The notes under the pieces are model-generated. The model was given only the letters and a program-made list of their open reading frames with translations. It ran no database searches and was not told the origin of the DNA. From the NCBI GenBank assembly GCA_021397835.1, contig JAJFZO010000047.1, positions 190,001 through 254,000 of the forward strand: a stretch of 64,000 nt of DNA. Reading direction: 5' to 3'. Shown piece by piece: positions 34,001 to 48,300 of this stretch; within the stretch, counting starts at the first letter, position 1, and each line of letters begins with the position of its first letter. A program made the position numbers and the translations under genes. This DNA comes from Moringa oleifera. Its lineage: Eukaryota; Streptophyta; Magnoliopsida; Brassicales; Moringaceae.

Positions 34001-37000
34001 CTGGCTGTGTGGCTCGCTCGTTGCTATAGGCCGACGATCGTGTCGTCGATTGCACTGCGCAACGAGTCCGCCTAGGCAAGCATGTGCGTCGAGATCCAAC
34101 CCCACATCTGTCGCCCGGAGGTGCTGCGACGAAGCACTCTACATGCTCGAAATCCCCCCAACAATTTGGCCCTCATGAAGCATACATCATCGTTAGCTTC
34201 GCTGCCCACACCATCGAGTTTGTCTAGCCATATCCCAGCTCATTATCCCATGATTATTCTCGCTTCGTTGCCCACGTTTTTCCCACCAATGAGGCCTTGG
34301 CAGTAGGGGTGCCGAGGCTGGCCGTGTGGCTCGCTCGTTTCTAACGGCTAACGATCGTGTCGTCGATCGCGCTGTGCAACGAGTCCGCCTAGGCAAGCGT
34401 GAGCGTCAAGATCCAACCTCACGTCTGTCGCCCCGACGGCCGGCGACGAAGCACTTCGCATGCTCGAATCCCTCCCAACAATTTGGCCCTCACGTAGCAT
34501 GCATCAGCGTTAGCTTCGCCGTCCACACCATCGATATTGTCTAGCCACATCCCAGCTCATTATGCCACGATTATTCTCGCTTCGTTGCCCACGTTTTTTC
34601 CCACGGATGAGGCCTTGGCAGGAGGGGTGGCAAGGCTGGCTCACTCGTTGCTAACGGGCGACGATAGTGTCATCGATCACGCTGCACAACGAATCCACCT
34701 CCGCAAGCCTGTGCGTCGACATCAAAGCCCACGTCTGCCGCCTCGAGGGCCCTACGAAGAAGCACTCCGCATTCTCGAAATCCTCCCAATGATTTGGCCC
34801 TCGCGTAGCATGCATCATCGTGAGCTTCGCCGCCCACACCGTCGAGCATGTCTAGCCATATCGCAGCTCATTATCCCACGATTATTCTCGCTTCGTTGCC
34901 CACGTTTTTCCCACATATAAGACCTTGGCAGTAGGGGTGCCGAGGCTGGCTGTGTGGCTCGCTTGTTTCTAACGGCCAACGATTGTGTCGTCGATCGCAC
35001 TGCGCAACGAGTCCGCCTAGGCAAGCATGAGCATCGAGATCCAACCCCACGTCTGTCGCCCGGAGGTCCTGCGATGATGCACTGCACATGCTCGAAATCC
35101 CCCCAACAATTTGGCCCTCACGAAGCATGCATCATCGTTAGCTTCGCTGCCCACACCATCGAGCTTGTCTGGCCACATCCCAGCTCATTTTCCCACGATT
35201 ATTCTCTCTTCGTTGCCCACGTTTTTTCCCACGGATGAGGCCTTGGCAGGAGGGGTGGCAAGGCTGGCCGTGTGGCCCCCTCGTTGCTAATGGGCGACGA
35301 TAGTGTCATCGATCCCGCTGCACAACGAGTCCACCTCGGCAAACCTGTGCGTCGAGATCAAACCCCACGTATGCCGCCTCGAGGGCCCTACGAAGAAGCA
35401 CTCCGCATTCTCGAAATCCCCCTAACGATTTGGCCCTTGCGTAGCATGTATCATCGTGAGCTTCGCCGCCCACACCATCGAGCTTGTCTAGCCACATCCC
35501 AGCTCATTATCCCACGATTATTCTCGCTTCGTTGCCCACGTTTTTTCCCACTGATGAGGCCTTGGCAGTAGGGGTGCCCAGGCTGGCCGTGTGGCTCGCT
35601 CGTTGCTAAAGGCCGACGATCGTGTCATCGATCGCGCTGCGCAACGAGTCCGCCTCAGCAAGCATGAGCGTCGAGATCAAACCCCACGTCTGCCGCCTCG
35701 AGGGCCCTACGAAGAAGCACTCCGCATTCTCCAAATCCCCCCAATGATTTGGCCCTCGCGTAGCATGCATGATCGTGAGCTTCGCCGCCCACACCATCGA
35801 GCATGTCTAGCGATATCCCAGCTCATTATCCCACGATTATTCTCGCTTCATTGCCGATGTTTTCCCCACCAATGAGGCCTTGGCAGTAGGGGTGCCAAGG
35901 CTGGCCGTGTGGCTCCCTTGTTGCTAACGGCTGACGATTGTGTAGTCGACCGCACTGCGCAATGAGGCTGCCTAGGCAAGCATGAACGTCGAGATCAAAC
36001 CCCACGTCTGTTGCCTCGAGGGCCTGCGATGAAGCACTCTGCATTCTCGAAATCCCCCCAAAGATTTGGCCCTCGCGTAGCATGCATCATCGTTAGCTTC
36101 GCCGCCCACACTATCGAGCTTGTCTAGCCACATCCCAACTCATTATCTCACGATTATTCTCAGTTCGTTGCCCATGTTTTTCCCACCGATGAGGCCTTGG
36201 CTGTAGGGGTGCCAAGGCTGGCCGTGTGGCTCGCTCGTTGCTATAGGCTGACGATCGTGTCGTTGATCGCACTGCGCAACGAGTCCGCCTAGGCGAGCAT
36301 GAGCGTCGAGATCCAACCCTACGTCTGTCGGCTCGAGGGCCTACGATGAAGCACTTCGCATGCTCGAAATCCCGCCAATGATTTGGCCGTCACGTACCAT
36401 GCATCATCGTTAGCTTCGCCGCCCACACTATCAAGCTTGTCTAGCCACATCCCAGTTCATTATCGCACGATTATTCTTGCTTTGTTGCCCACGTTTTTCC
36501 CACCGATGAGGCCTTGGCACCAGGGGTGCCCAGGTTAGCCGTGTGGCTCGCTCGTTGCTAACGGCTGACGATAGCGTCGTCGATCGCACTGCGCAACGAG
36601 TCCGCCTAGGGAAGCATGAGCGTCGAGATCAAACTCCACGTCTGCCGCCTCGAGGGCCTGCGATGAAGCACTCCGCATTCTCGAAATCCCCCCAATGATT
36701 TGGCCCTCGCGTAGCATGCATCATCGTTAGCTTCGCCGCCCACACTATCGAGCTTATCTAGCCACATCCCAGCTCATTATCCCACGATTATTCTCACTTT
36801 GTTGCCAATGTTTTTCCCACCGATGAGGCCTTGGCAGTAGGGGTGCCTAGGCTGGCCGTGTGGCTCGCTCATTTCTAACAGCAGACGATAGTGTCGTCGA
36901 TCACGCTGCCCAATGACTCCACCTAGGCAACCATGAGCGTCGAGGTCCAACCCCACGTCTGCTGCCTCGATGGCCTGCGATGAAGCACTCCGCATGCTCG

Positions 37001-38904
37001 AAATCCCCCCAACAATTTGGCCCTCACGTAGCATGCGTCATGGTTTGCTTCGCCACCCACAACATCGAGCTAGTCTAGCCACATCCCAGCTCATTATCCC
37101 ACGATTATTCTCAGTTCGTTGCCCATGTTTTTCCCACCGATGAGGCCTTGGCTGTAGGGGTGCCAAGGCTGGCCGTGTGGCTCGCTCGTTGCTAACGGCT
37201 GACGATTGTGTTGTCGATCGTACTGTGCAACGAGTCCACCTAGGCAAGCATAAGCGTCGAGATCAAACCCCACGTCTGTAGCCTCGAGGGCCTGGGATGA
37301 AGCACTCCGCATTCTCGAAATCCCCCCAATGATTTGGCCCTCGCGTAGCATGCATCATCGTTAGCTTCGTCGCCCACACTATCGAGCTTGTCTAGCCACC
37401 TCCTAGCTAATTATCCCATGATTATTCTCACTTTGTTGCCCATGTTTTTCCCACCGATGAGGCCTTGGCAGTAGGGGTGCCCAGGCTGGCCGTGTGGCTC
37501 GCTCATTGCTAACAGCAGACGATAGTGTCATCGATCACACTGCCCAACGACTCCACTTAGGCAACCATGAGCGTCGAGATCCAACCCCACGTCTGCTGCT
37601 TCGAGGGCCTGCGATGAAGCACTCCGCATGCTCGAAATCCCCCCAACAATTTGGCCCTCACGTAGCATGCGTCATGGTTTGCTTCGCCGCCCACAACATC
37701 GAGCTAGTCTAGCCACATCCCAGCTCATTATCCAACTATTATTCTCGCTTCGTTGCCCACGTTTTTTCCCACTGATGAGCCCTTGGCAGTAGGGGTGCCA
37801 AGGCTGGCCGTGTGGCTCGCTCGTTTCTAACGGCTGACGATTGTGTTGTCGATCGCACTGCGCAATGAGTTTGCCTAGGCAAGCATGAGCGTCGAGATCA
37901 AACCCCACGTCTGTCGCCTCGAGGGCCTGCGATGAAGCACTCCGCATTCTCGAAATACCCCCAACAATTTGGCCCTCGTGTAGCATGCATCATCGAGAGC
38001 TTCGCCGCCTACACCATCGAGCTTGTCTAGCCATATCCCAGCTCATTATTCCACGATTATTCTCGCTTCATTGCCCACGTTTTTCCCACCAATGAGGCCT
38101 TGGCAGTAGGGGTGCCAAGGCTGGCCGTGTGGCTCGCTCGTTGCTAACGGCTGACGATTGTGTTATCGACCGCACTGCGCAATGAGTCCGCCTAGGCAAG
38201 CATGAACGTCGAGATCAAACCCCATGTCTGTCGCCTCGAGGGCCTGCGATGAAGCACTCCGCATTCTCGAAATCCTGCCAAAGATTTGGCCCTCGCGTAG
38301 CATGCATCATCGTTAGCTTCGCCGCCCACACTATCGCGGTTGTCTAGCCACATCCCAGCTCATTATCCCACGATTATTCTCACTTCGTTGCCTACATTTT
38401 TCCCATCGATGAGGCCTTGGCAGCAGGGGTGCCCAGGCTGGCTGTGTGGCTCGCTCATTGCGAAAGGCTGACGATCGTGTTGTCGATCGCACTGCGCAAC
38501 GAGTTCATGTAGGCCAGCCTGAGCGTCGAGATCCAACACTACGTCTGCCGGCTCGAGGGCCTACGATGAAGCACTTCGCATGCTCGAAATCCCGCCAATG
38601 ATTTGGCCATCACGTAGCATGCATCATCGTTAGCTTCGCCCCCCACACCATCAAGCTTGTCTAGCCACATCCCAGCTCATTATCGCACGATTATTCTTGC
38701 TTCGTTGCCCACGTTTTTCCCACCGATGAGGCCTTGGCACCAGGGGTGCCCAGGCTGGCCGTGTTGCTCGCTCGTTGCTAACGGCCGACGATCGCGTCGT
38801 CGATCGCACTGCGCAACGAGTCCGCCAAGGCAAGCATGAGCGTCGAGATCAAACCCCACGTCTGTTGCCTCGAGGGCCTGCGATGAAGCACTCTGCATTC
38901 TCGA

Positions 38905-41900
38905 AATCCCCCCAATGATTTGGCCCTCGCGTAGCATGCATCATCGTTAGCTTCGCCCCCCACACCATCAAGCTTGTCTAGCCACATCCTAGTTCATTAT
39001 CGCACGATTATTCTTGCTTCGTCGCCCACGTTTTTCCCACCGATGAGGCCTTGGCACCAGGGGTGCCCAGGCTGGCCGTGTTGCTCGCTCGTTGCTAACG
39101 GTCGACGATCGCGTCGTCGATCGCACTGCGCAACGAGTCCGCGAAGGCAAGCATGAGCGTCGAGATCAAACCCCACGTCTGTTGCCTCGAGGGCCTGCGA
39201 TGAAGCACTCTGCATTCTCGAAATCCCCCCAAAGATTTGGCCCTCGCGTAGCATGCATCATCGTTAGCTTCGCCGCCCACACTATCGAGCTTGTCTAGCC
39301 ACATCCCAACTCATTATCTCACGATTATTCTCAATTCGTTGCCCATGTTTTTCCCACCGATGAGGCCTTGGCTGTAGGGGTGCCAAGGCTGGCCGTGTGG
39401 CTCGCTCGTTGCTAATGGCTGACGATTGTGTTGTCGATCGCACTGCGCAACGAGTCCGCCTAGGCAAGCATGAGCGTCGAGATCAAACCCCACGTCTGCC
39501 GCCTCGAGGGCCTGCGATGAAACACTCCGCATTCTCGAAATCCCCCCAATGATTTGGCCCTCACATAGCATGCATCATCGTTAGCTTCGTCGCCCACATT
39601 ATCGAGCTTGTCTAGCCACATCCCAGCTAATTATCTCACGATTATTCTCACTTTGTTGCCCATGTTTTTCCCACCGATGAGGCCTTGGCAGTAGGGGTGC
39701 CCAGGCTGGCCGTGTGGCTCGCTCATTGCTAACTGCAGACGATAGTGTCGCCGATCACGCTGCCCAACGACTCCACCTAGGCAACCATGAGCGTTGAGAT
39801 CCAACCCCACGTCTGCTGCCTCGAGGGCCTGCGATGAAGCACTCCGCATGCTCGAAATCCCCCCAACAATTTGGCCCTCACGTAGCATGCGTCATGGTTT
39901 GCTTCGCCGCCCATAATATCGAGCCAGTCTAGCCACATCCCAGCTCATTATCCAAAGATTATTCTCAGTTCGTTGCCCATGTTTTTCCCACCGATGAGGC
40001 CTTGGCTGTAGGGGTGCCAAGGCTGGCCGTGTGGCTCGCTCGTTGCTAACGGCTGACGATTGTGTTGTCGATCGCACTGCGCAACGAGTCTGCCTAGGCA
40101 AGCATGAGCGTCAAGATCAAACCCCACGTCTGCCCCCTCGAGGGCCTGCGATGAAGCACTCCACATTCTCGAAATCCCCCCAATGATTTGGCCCTCACGT
40201 AGCATGCATCATCGTTATCTTCGTCGCCCACACTATCGAGCTTGTCTAGCCACATCCCAGCTAATTATCCCACGATTATTCTCACTTTGTTGCCCATGTT
40301 TTTCCCACCGATGAGGCCTTGGCAGTAGGGGTGACCAGGCTGGCCGTGTGGCTCGCTCATTGCTAACAGCAGATGATAGTGTCGTTGATCACGCTGCCCA
40401 ACGACTCCACCAAGGCAACCATGAGCGTCGAGATCCAACCCCACGTCTGCTGCTTCGAGGGCCTGCGATCGAAATCCCCCCAATAATTTGGCCCTCACTA
40501 GCATGCGTCATGGTTTGCTTCGCCGCCCACAACATCGAGCCAGTCTAGCCACATCCTGCTTATTATCCTACGATTATTCTAGCTTCGCTGCCCACATCTT
40601 TCCCACCGATGAGGCCTTGGCAGCAGGGGTGCCCAGGTTGGCCGCGTGGCTCGCTCGTTGCTAACGACCGACGATCGTGCTGTCGATCGCACTGCGCAAC
40701 GAGTCCGCCTAGGCCAGCCTAAGCGTCGAGATCCAACCCCACGTCTGCCGCCTCGAGGGCTACTATGAAGCACTTCGCATGCTCGAAATCCCCCCAATAA
40801 TTTAGCCTTCACGTAGCATGCATCAACGTTAGCTTCGCCCCCCACACCATCGAGCTTGTCTAGCCACATCCCAGCTCATTATCCATGATTATTCTCGCTT
40901 CGTTGCCCACGTTTTTCCCACGATGAGGCCTTGGCAGTAGGGGTGCCAAGGCTGGCCGTGTGGCTCGCTCGTTGCTAACGGCTGACGATTGTGTTGTCGA
41001 TCGCACTGCGCAACGAGTCTGCCTAGGCAAGCATGAGCGTCGAGATCAAACCCCACGTCTGCCCCCTCGAGGGCCTGCGATGAAGCACTCGTCGAGCATT
41101 CGAGGGCCTCGATGAAGCAATCCCCCCAATGATTTGGCCCTCGCGTAGCATGCATCATCGTTAGCTTCGCCCCCCACACCATCAAGCTTGTCTAGCCACA
41201 TCCTAGTTCATTATCGCACGATTATTCTTGCTTCGTCGCCCACGTTTTTCCCACCGATGAGGCCTTGGCACCAGGGGTGCCCAGGCTGGCCGTGTTGCTC
41301 GCTCGTTGCTAACGGTCGACGATCGCGTCGTCGATCGCACTGCGCAACGAGTCCGCGAAGGCAAGCATGAGCGTCGAGATCAAACCCCACGTCTGTTGCC
41401 TCGAGGGCCTGCGATGAAGCACTCTGCATTCTCGAAATCCCCCCAATGATTTGGCCCTCGCGTAGCATGCATCATCGTTAGCTTCGCCGCCCACACTATC
41501 GAGCTTGTCTAGCCACATCCCAACTCATTATCTCACGATTATTCTCAGTTCGTTGCCCATGTTTTTCCCACCGATGAGGCCTTGGCTGTAGGGGTGCCAA
41601 GGCTGGCCGTGTGGCTCGCTCGTTGCTAATGGCTGACGATTGTGTTGTCGATCGCACTGCGCAACGAGTCCGCCTAGGCAAGCATGAGCGTCGAGATCAA
41701 ACCCCACGTCTGCCGCCTCGAGGGCCTGCGATGAAACACTCCGCATTCTCGAAATCCCCCCAATGATTTGGCCCTCACATAGCATGCATCATCGTTAGCT
41801 TCGTCGCCCACATTATCGAGCTTGTCTAGCCACATCCCAGCTAATTATCCCACGATTATTCTCACTTTGTTGCCCATGTTTTTCCCACCGATGAGGCCTT

Positions 41901-43310
41901 GGCAGTAGGGGTGCCCAGGCTGGCCGTGTGGCTCGCTCATTGCTAACTGCAGACGATAGTGTCGTCGATCACGCTGCCCAACGACTCCACCTAGGCAACC
42001 ATGAGCGTTGAGATCCAACCCCACGTCTGCTGCCTCGAGGGCCTGCGATGAAGCACTCCGCATGCTCGAAATCCCCCCAACAATTTGGCCCTCACGTAGC
42101 ATGCGTCATGGTTTGCTTCGCCGCCCACAACATCGAGCCAGTCTAGCCACATCCCAGCTCATTATCCAAAGATTATTCTCAGTTCGTTGCCCATGTTTTT
42201 CCCACCGATGAGGCCTTGGCTGTAGGGGTGCCAAGGCTGGCCGTGTGGCTCGCTCGTTGCTAACGGCTGACGATTGTGTTGTCGATCGCACTGCGCAACG
42301 AGTCTGCCAAGGCAAGCATGAGCGTCAAGATCAAACCCCACGTCTGCCCCCTCGAGGGCCTGCGATGAAGCACTCCACATTCTCGAAATCCCCCCAATGA
42401 TTTGGCCCTCACGTAGCATGCATCATCGTTATCTTCGTCGCCCACACTATCGAGCTTGTCTAGCCACATCCCAGCTAATTATCCCACGATTATTCTCACT
42501 TTGTTGCCCATGTTTTTCCCACCGATGAGGCCTTGGCAGTAGGGGTGACCAGGCTGGCCGTGTGGCTCGCTCATTGCTAACAACAGATGATAGTGTCGTT
42601 GATCACGCTGCCCAACGACTCCACCAAGGCAACCATGAACGTCGAGATCCAACCCCACGTCTGACGCCTCGAGGGCCTGCGATGAAGCACTCTGCATGCT
42701 CGAAATCCCCCCAATAATTTGGCCCTCACGTAGCATGCGTCATGGTTTGCTTCGCCGCCCACAACATCGAGCCAGTCTAGCCACATCCCTGCTTATTATC
42801 CTACGATTATTCTAGCTTCGCTGCCCACATCTTTCCCACCGATGAGGCCTTGGCAGCAGGGGTGCCCAGGTTGGCCACATGGCTCGCTCGTTGCTAACGA
42901 CCGACGATCGTGCTGTCGATCGCACTGCTCAACGAGTCCGCCTAGGCCAGCCTAAGCGTCGAGATCCAACCCCACGTCTGCCGCCTCGAGGGCCTACTAT
43001 GAAGCACTTCGCATGCTCAAAATCCCCCCAATAATTTAGCCTTCACGTAGCATGCATCAACGTTAGCTTCGCCCCCCACACCATCGAGCTTGTCTAGCCA
43101 CATCCCAGCTCATTATCGCACGATTATTCTCGCTTCGTTGCCCACGTTATTCCCTCCGATGAGGCCTTGGCTGTAGGGGTGCCAAGGCTGGCCGTGTGGC
43201 TCGCTCGTTGCTAACGGCTGACGATTGTGTTGTCGATCGCACTGCGCAACGAGTCTGCCTAGGCAAGCATGAGCGTCGAGATCAAACCCCACGTCTGCCC
43301 CTCGAGGGCC
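38905..43310. repeat. Seven-unit higher-order repeat (2214 bp), two copies
   Basis: The segment from about 38.9 to 41.08 kb is repeated at about 41.12 to 43.3 kb with an offset of 2214 bp, near-identical over most of its length (for example 38997-40205 against 41211-42419). The join at 41085-41125 is irregular: extra pieces of gtcgagcattcgagggcctcgatgaagc-type sequence break a unit. This is a recent tandem duplication of seven units or an assembly duplication. Confidence 0.8.
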
Positions 43311-43399
43311 TGCGATGAAGCACTCCGCATTCTCGAAATCCCCCAAATGATTTGGCCCTCGCGTAGCATGCATCATCGTTAGCTTCGCCGCCCACACTA

Positions 43400-45300
43400 T
43401 CGAGCTTATCTAGCCACATCCCAGCTCATTATCCCACGATTATTCTCACTTTGTTGCCCATGTTTTTCCCACCGATGAGGCCTTGGCAGTATGGGTGCCC
43501 AGGCTGGCCGTGTGGCTCACTCATTGCTAACAGCCGACAATAGTGTCGTCGATCGCACTGCGCAACGAGTCCGCCTAGGCCAGCCTGAGCGTCGAGATCC
43601 AACCCCACGTCTGCCGCCTCCAGGGCCTACGATGATGCACTTCGCATGCTCGAAATCCCCCAAACAATTTGGCCCTCACGCAGCATGCGTCATGGTTTGC
43701 TTCGCCGCCCACAACATCGAGCCAGTCTAGCCACATCCCTGCTTATTATCCTACGATTATTCTAGCTTCGCTGCCCACATCTTTCCCACCGATGAGGCCT
43801 TGGCAGCAGGGGTGCCCAGGTTGGCCGCGTGGCTCGCTCGTTGCTAACGGCTGACGATTGTGTTGTCGATCGCACTGCGCAACGAGTCTGCCTAGGCAAG
43901 CATGAGCGTCGAGATCAAACCCCACGTCTGCCCCCTCGAGGGCCTGCGATGAAGCACTCCGCATTCTCGAAATCCCCCTAATGATTTGGCCCTCGCGTAG
44001 CATGCATCATCGTTAGCTTCGCCGCCCACACTATCGAGCTTATCTAGCCACATCCCAGCTCATTATCCCACGATTATTCTCACTTTGTTGCCCATGTTTT
44101 TCCCACCGATGAGGCCTTGGCAGTATGGGTGCCCAGGCTGGCCGTGTGGCTCGCTCATTGCTAACAGCCGACAATAGTGTCGTCGATCGCACTGCGCAAC
44201 GAGTCCGCCTAGGCCAGCCTGAGCGTCGAGATCCAACCCCACGTCTGCCGCCTCCAGGGCCTACGATGATGCACTTCGCATGCTCGAAATCCCCCAAACA
44301 ATTTGGCCCTCACGCAGCATGCGTCATGGTTTGCTTCGCCGCCCACAACATCGAGCCAGTCTAGCCACATCCCTGCTTATTATCCTACGATTATTCTCGC
44401 TTCGTTGCCCACATTTTTCCCACCGATGAGGCCTTGGCAGCAGGGATGCCCAGGCTGGCCGCGTGGCTCGCTAGTTGCTAACGGCTGACAATTGTGTTGT
44501 CGATCGCACTGCGCAACGAGTCTGCCTAGGCAAGCATGAGCGTCGAGATCAAACCCCACGTCTGCCCCCTCGAGGGCCTGCGATGAAGCACTCCGCATTC
44601 TCGAAATCCCCCCAATGATTTGGCCCTCGCGTAGCATGCATCATCGTTAGCTTCGCCGCCCACACTATCGAGCTTATCTAGCCACATCCCAGCTCATTAT
44701 CCCACGATTATTCTCACTTTGTTGCCCATGTTTTTCCCACCGATGAGGCCTTGGCAGTATGGGTGCCCAGGCTGGCCGTGTGGCTCACTCATTGCTAACA
44801 GCCGACAATAGTGTCGTCGATCGCACTGCGCAACGAGTCCGCCTAGGCCAGCCTGAGCGTCGAGATCCAACCCCACGTCTGCCGCCTCCAGGGCCTACGA
44901 TGATGCACTTCGCATGCTCGAAATCCCCCAAACAATTTGGCCCTCACGCAGCATGCGTGATGGTTTGCTTCGCCGCCCACAACATCGAGCCAGTCTAGCC
45001 ACATCCCTGCTTATTATCTTACAATTATTCTCGCTTCGTTGCCCACATTTTTCCCACCGATGAGGCCTTGGCAGCAGGGATGCCCAGGCTGGCCGCGTGG
45101 CTCGCTCGTTGCTAACGGCCGACGATCGTGTTGTCGATCGCACTGCGCAACGAGTCCGCCTAGGCCAGCCTGAGCGTCGAGATCCAACCCCACGTCTGCC
45201 GCCTCGAAGGCCTACGATGAAGCACTTCGCATGCTCGAAATCCCCCCAATAATTTGGCCTTCACGTAGCATGCATCATCGTTAGCTTCGCCCCCCACACC
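43400..45300. repeat. Two-unit higher-order repeat (634 bp), three copies
   Basis: The same two-unit segment recurs at 43491, 44125 and 44759, exactly 634 bp (2 x 317) apart. Marks are cagtatgggtgccc, cagccgacaatagtg and cctacgatgatgcac. Units alternate between this type and a ctgcttattatcctacg type. Confidence 0.75.
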
Positions 45301-48300
45301 ATCAAGCTTGTCTAGCTACATCCCAGCTCATTATCGCACGATTATTCTCGCTTTGTTGCCCACGTTTTTCCCACCGATGAGGCCTTGGCAGCAGGGGTGC
45401 CAATGCTGGCCATGTGGCTCGCTCATTGCTAACGGCCGACGATCGTGTTGTCGATCGCACTGCGCAACGAGTCCGCCTAGGCCAGCCTGAGCGTCGAGAT
45501 CCAACCCCACGTCTGCCGCCTCCAGGGCCTACGATGATTGACTTCGCATGCTCGAAATCCCCCAAACAATTTGGCCCTCACGCAGCATGCGTCATGGTTT
45601 GCTTCGCCGCCCACAACATCGAGCCAGTCTAGCCACATCCTTGCTTATTATCCTACGATTATTCTCGCTTCCTTGCCCACATTTTTCCCACCGATGAGGC
45701 CTTGGCAGCAGGGATGCCCAGGCTGGCCGCGTGGCTCGCTCGTTGCTAACGGCCGACGATCGTGTTGTCGATCGCACTGCGCAACGAGTCCGCCTAGGCC
45801 AGCCTGAGCGTCGAGATCCAACCCCACGTCTGCCGCCTCGAAGGCCTACGATCAAGCACTTCGCATGCTCGAAATCCCCCCAATAATTTAGCCTTCACGT
45901 AGCATGCATCATCGTTAGCTTCACCCCCCACACCATAAAGCTTGTCTAGCTACATCCCAGCTCATTATCGCACGATTATTCTCGCTTTGTTGCCCACGTT
46001 TTTCCCACCGATGAGGCCTTGGCAGCAGGGGTGCCAAGGCTGGCCATGTGGCTCGCTCATTGCTAACGACTGACGATCGTGTAGTTGATCGCACTGCGCA
46101 ATGAGTCCGCCAAGGCAAGCATGAGCGTCGAGATCAAACCCCACGTCTGCCGCCTCGAGGGCCTGCGATGAAGCACTCCGCATTCTCGAAATCCCCCCAA
46201 TAATTTCGCCTACACGTAGCATGCATCATCGTTAGCTTCGCCCCCCACACCATCGAGCTTGTCTAGCCATATCCCAGCTCATTATCCTACGATTATTATC
46301 GCTTCGTTGCCCACATTTTTTCCACTAATGAGGCCTTGGCAGTAGGGTGCCCAAGCTGGCCGTGTGGCTCGCTCGTTGCTAACAGCCGACGATCGCGTCG
46401 TCGATCGCACTGCGCAACGAGTCCGCCTAGGCAAGCATGAGCGTTGAGATCAAACCCCACGTCTGCCGCCTTGAGGGCCTGCGATGAAGCACTCTGCATT
46501 CTCGAAATCCCCATAATGATTTGGCCCTCGCGTAACATGCATCATCGTTTGCTTCGCCGCCCACACCATCGAGCTTATCTAGCCATATCCCAGCTCATTA
46601 TCCCACGATTATTCTCACTATGTTGCCCATGTTTTTCCCACCGATGAGGCCTTGGCAGTATGGGTGCCCAGGCTGGCCGTGTGGCTCGCTCATTGCTAAC
46701 AGCCGACAATAGTGTCGTCGATCACGCTGCCCAACGGCTCCACCTAGGCAACCATGAGCGTCGAGATCCAACCCCACATCTGCTGCCTCGAGGGCCTGCG
46801 ATGAAGCACTCTGCATGCTCGAAATCCCCCAAACAATTTGGCCCTCACGCAGCATGCGTCATGGTTTGCTTCGCCGCCCACAACATCGAGCCAGTCTAGC
46901 CACATCCCTGCTTATTATCCTACGATTATTCTCGCTTCGTTGCCCACATTTTTCCCACCGATGAGGCCTTGGCAGCAGGGGTGCCCAGGCTGGCCGCGTG
47001 GCTCGCTCATTGCTAACGGCCGACGATCGTGTTGTCGATCGCACTACGCAACGAGTCCGCCTAGGTCAGCCTGAGCATCGAGATCCAACCCCACGTCTGC
47101 CGCCTCGAGGGCCTACGATGAAGCACTTCGCATGCTCGAAATCCCCCCAATAATTTGGCCTTCACGTAGCATGCATCATCGTTAGCTTCGCCCCCCACAC
47201 CATCAAGCTTGTCTAGCTCCATCGCAGCTCATTATCGCACGATTATTCTCGCTTCGTTGCCCACGTTTTTCCACCGACGAGGCCTTGGCAGCAGGGGTGC
47301 CACGGCTGGCCGTGTGGCTCGCTCATTGCTAATGGCCGACGATCGTGTCGTTGATCGCGTTGCACAATGAGTCCACCAAGGCAAGCCTGAGCGTCGAGAT
47401 CCAACCCCGCGTCTGCCGCGTCGAGGGCCTACGATGAAGCACTCCGCATTCTCGAAATCCCCCCATCGATTTGGCCCTCGCGTGGCATGCATCATCGTGA
47501 GCTTCGTCGCCCACACCATCGAGCTTGTCTAGCCATATTCCAGCTCATTATCCTACGATTATTCTCACTTCGTTCCCCACGTTTTTCCCACCAATGAGGC
47601 CTTGGCAGTAGGGGTGCCGAGGCTGGCCGTGTGGCTCGCTCGTTTCTAACGGCTAACGATCATGTCGTCAATCGCGCTGCGCAACGAGTCCGCCTTGGCA
47701 AGCGTGAGTGTCAAGATCCAACCCCACGTATGCCGTCTCGAGGGCCCTACGAAGAAGCACTCCGCATTCTCGAAATCCCCCTAACGATTTGGCCCTCGCG
47801 TAGCATGCATCATCGTGAGCTTCGCCGCCCACACCATCGAGCTTGTCTAGCCATATCCCAGCTCATTATCCCACGATTATTCTCGCTTCATTGCCGACGT
47901 TTTCCCCACCAATGAGGCCTTGGCAGTAGGGGTGCCAAGGCTGGCCGTGTCGCTCGCTCGTTGCTAACGGCTGACGATTGTGTAGTCGACCGCACTGCGC
48001 AAAGAGTCTGCCTAGGCAAGCCTGAGCGTCGAGATCCAAACCCACATCTGCCTCCTCGAAGGCCCACGACGAAGCACTCCGCATGCTCGAGATCCCCTCA
48101 ACGATTTAGCCCTCACGTCGCATGCATCATCGTTAGCTTCGCCGCCCACACCATCGAGCTTGTCTAGCCACATCCCAGCTCATTATCCCACGATTATTCT
48201 CGCTGCATTGCCCACAGTTTTCCCACTGATGAGGCCTTGGCAGCAGGGGTGCCCAGGCTGGCCTTATGCCTCGCTCATTGCTAACGGCCGACGATCATGT

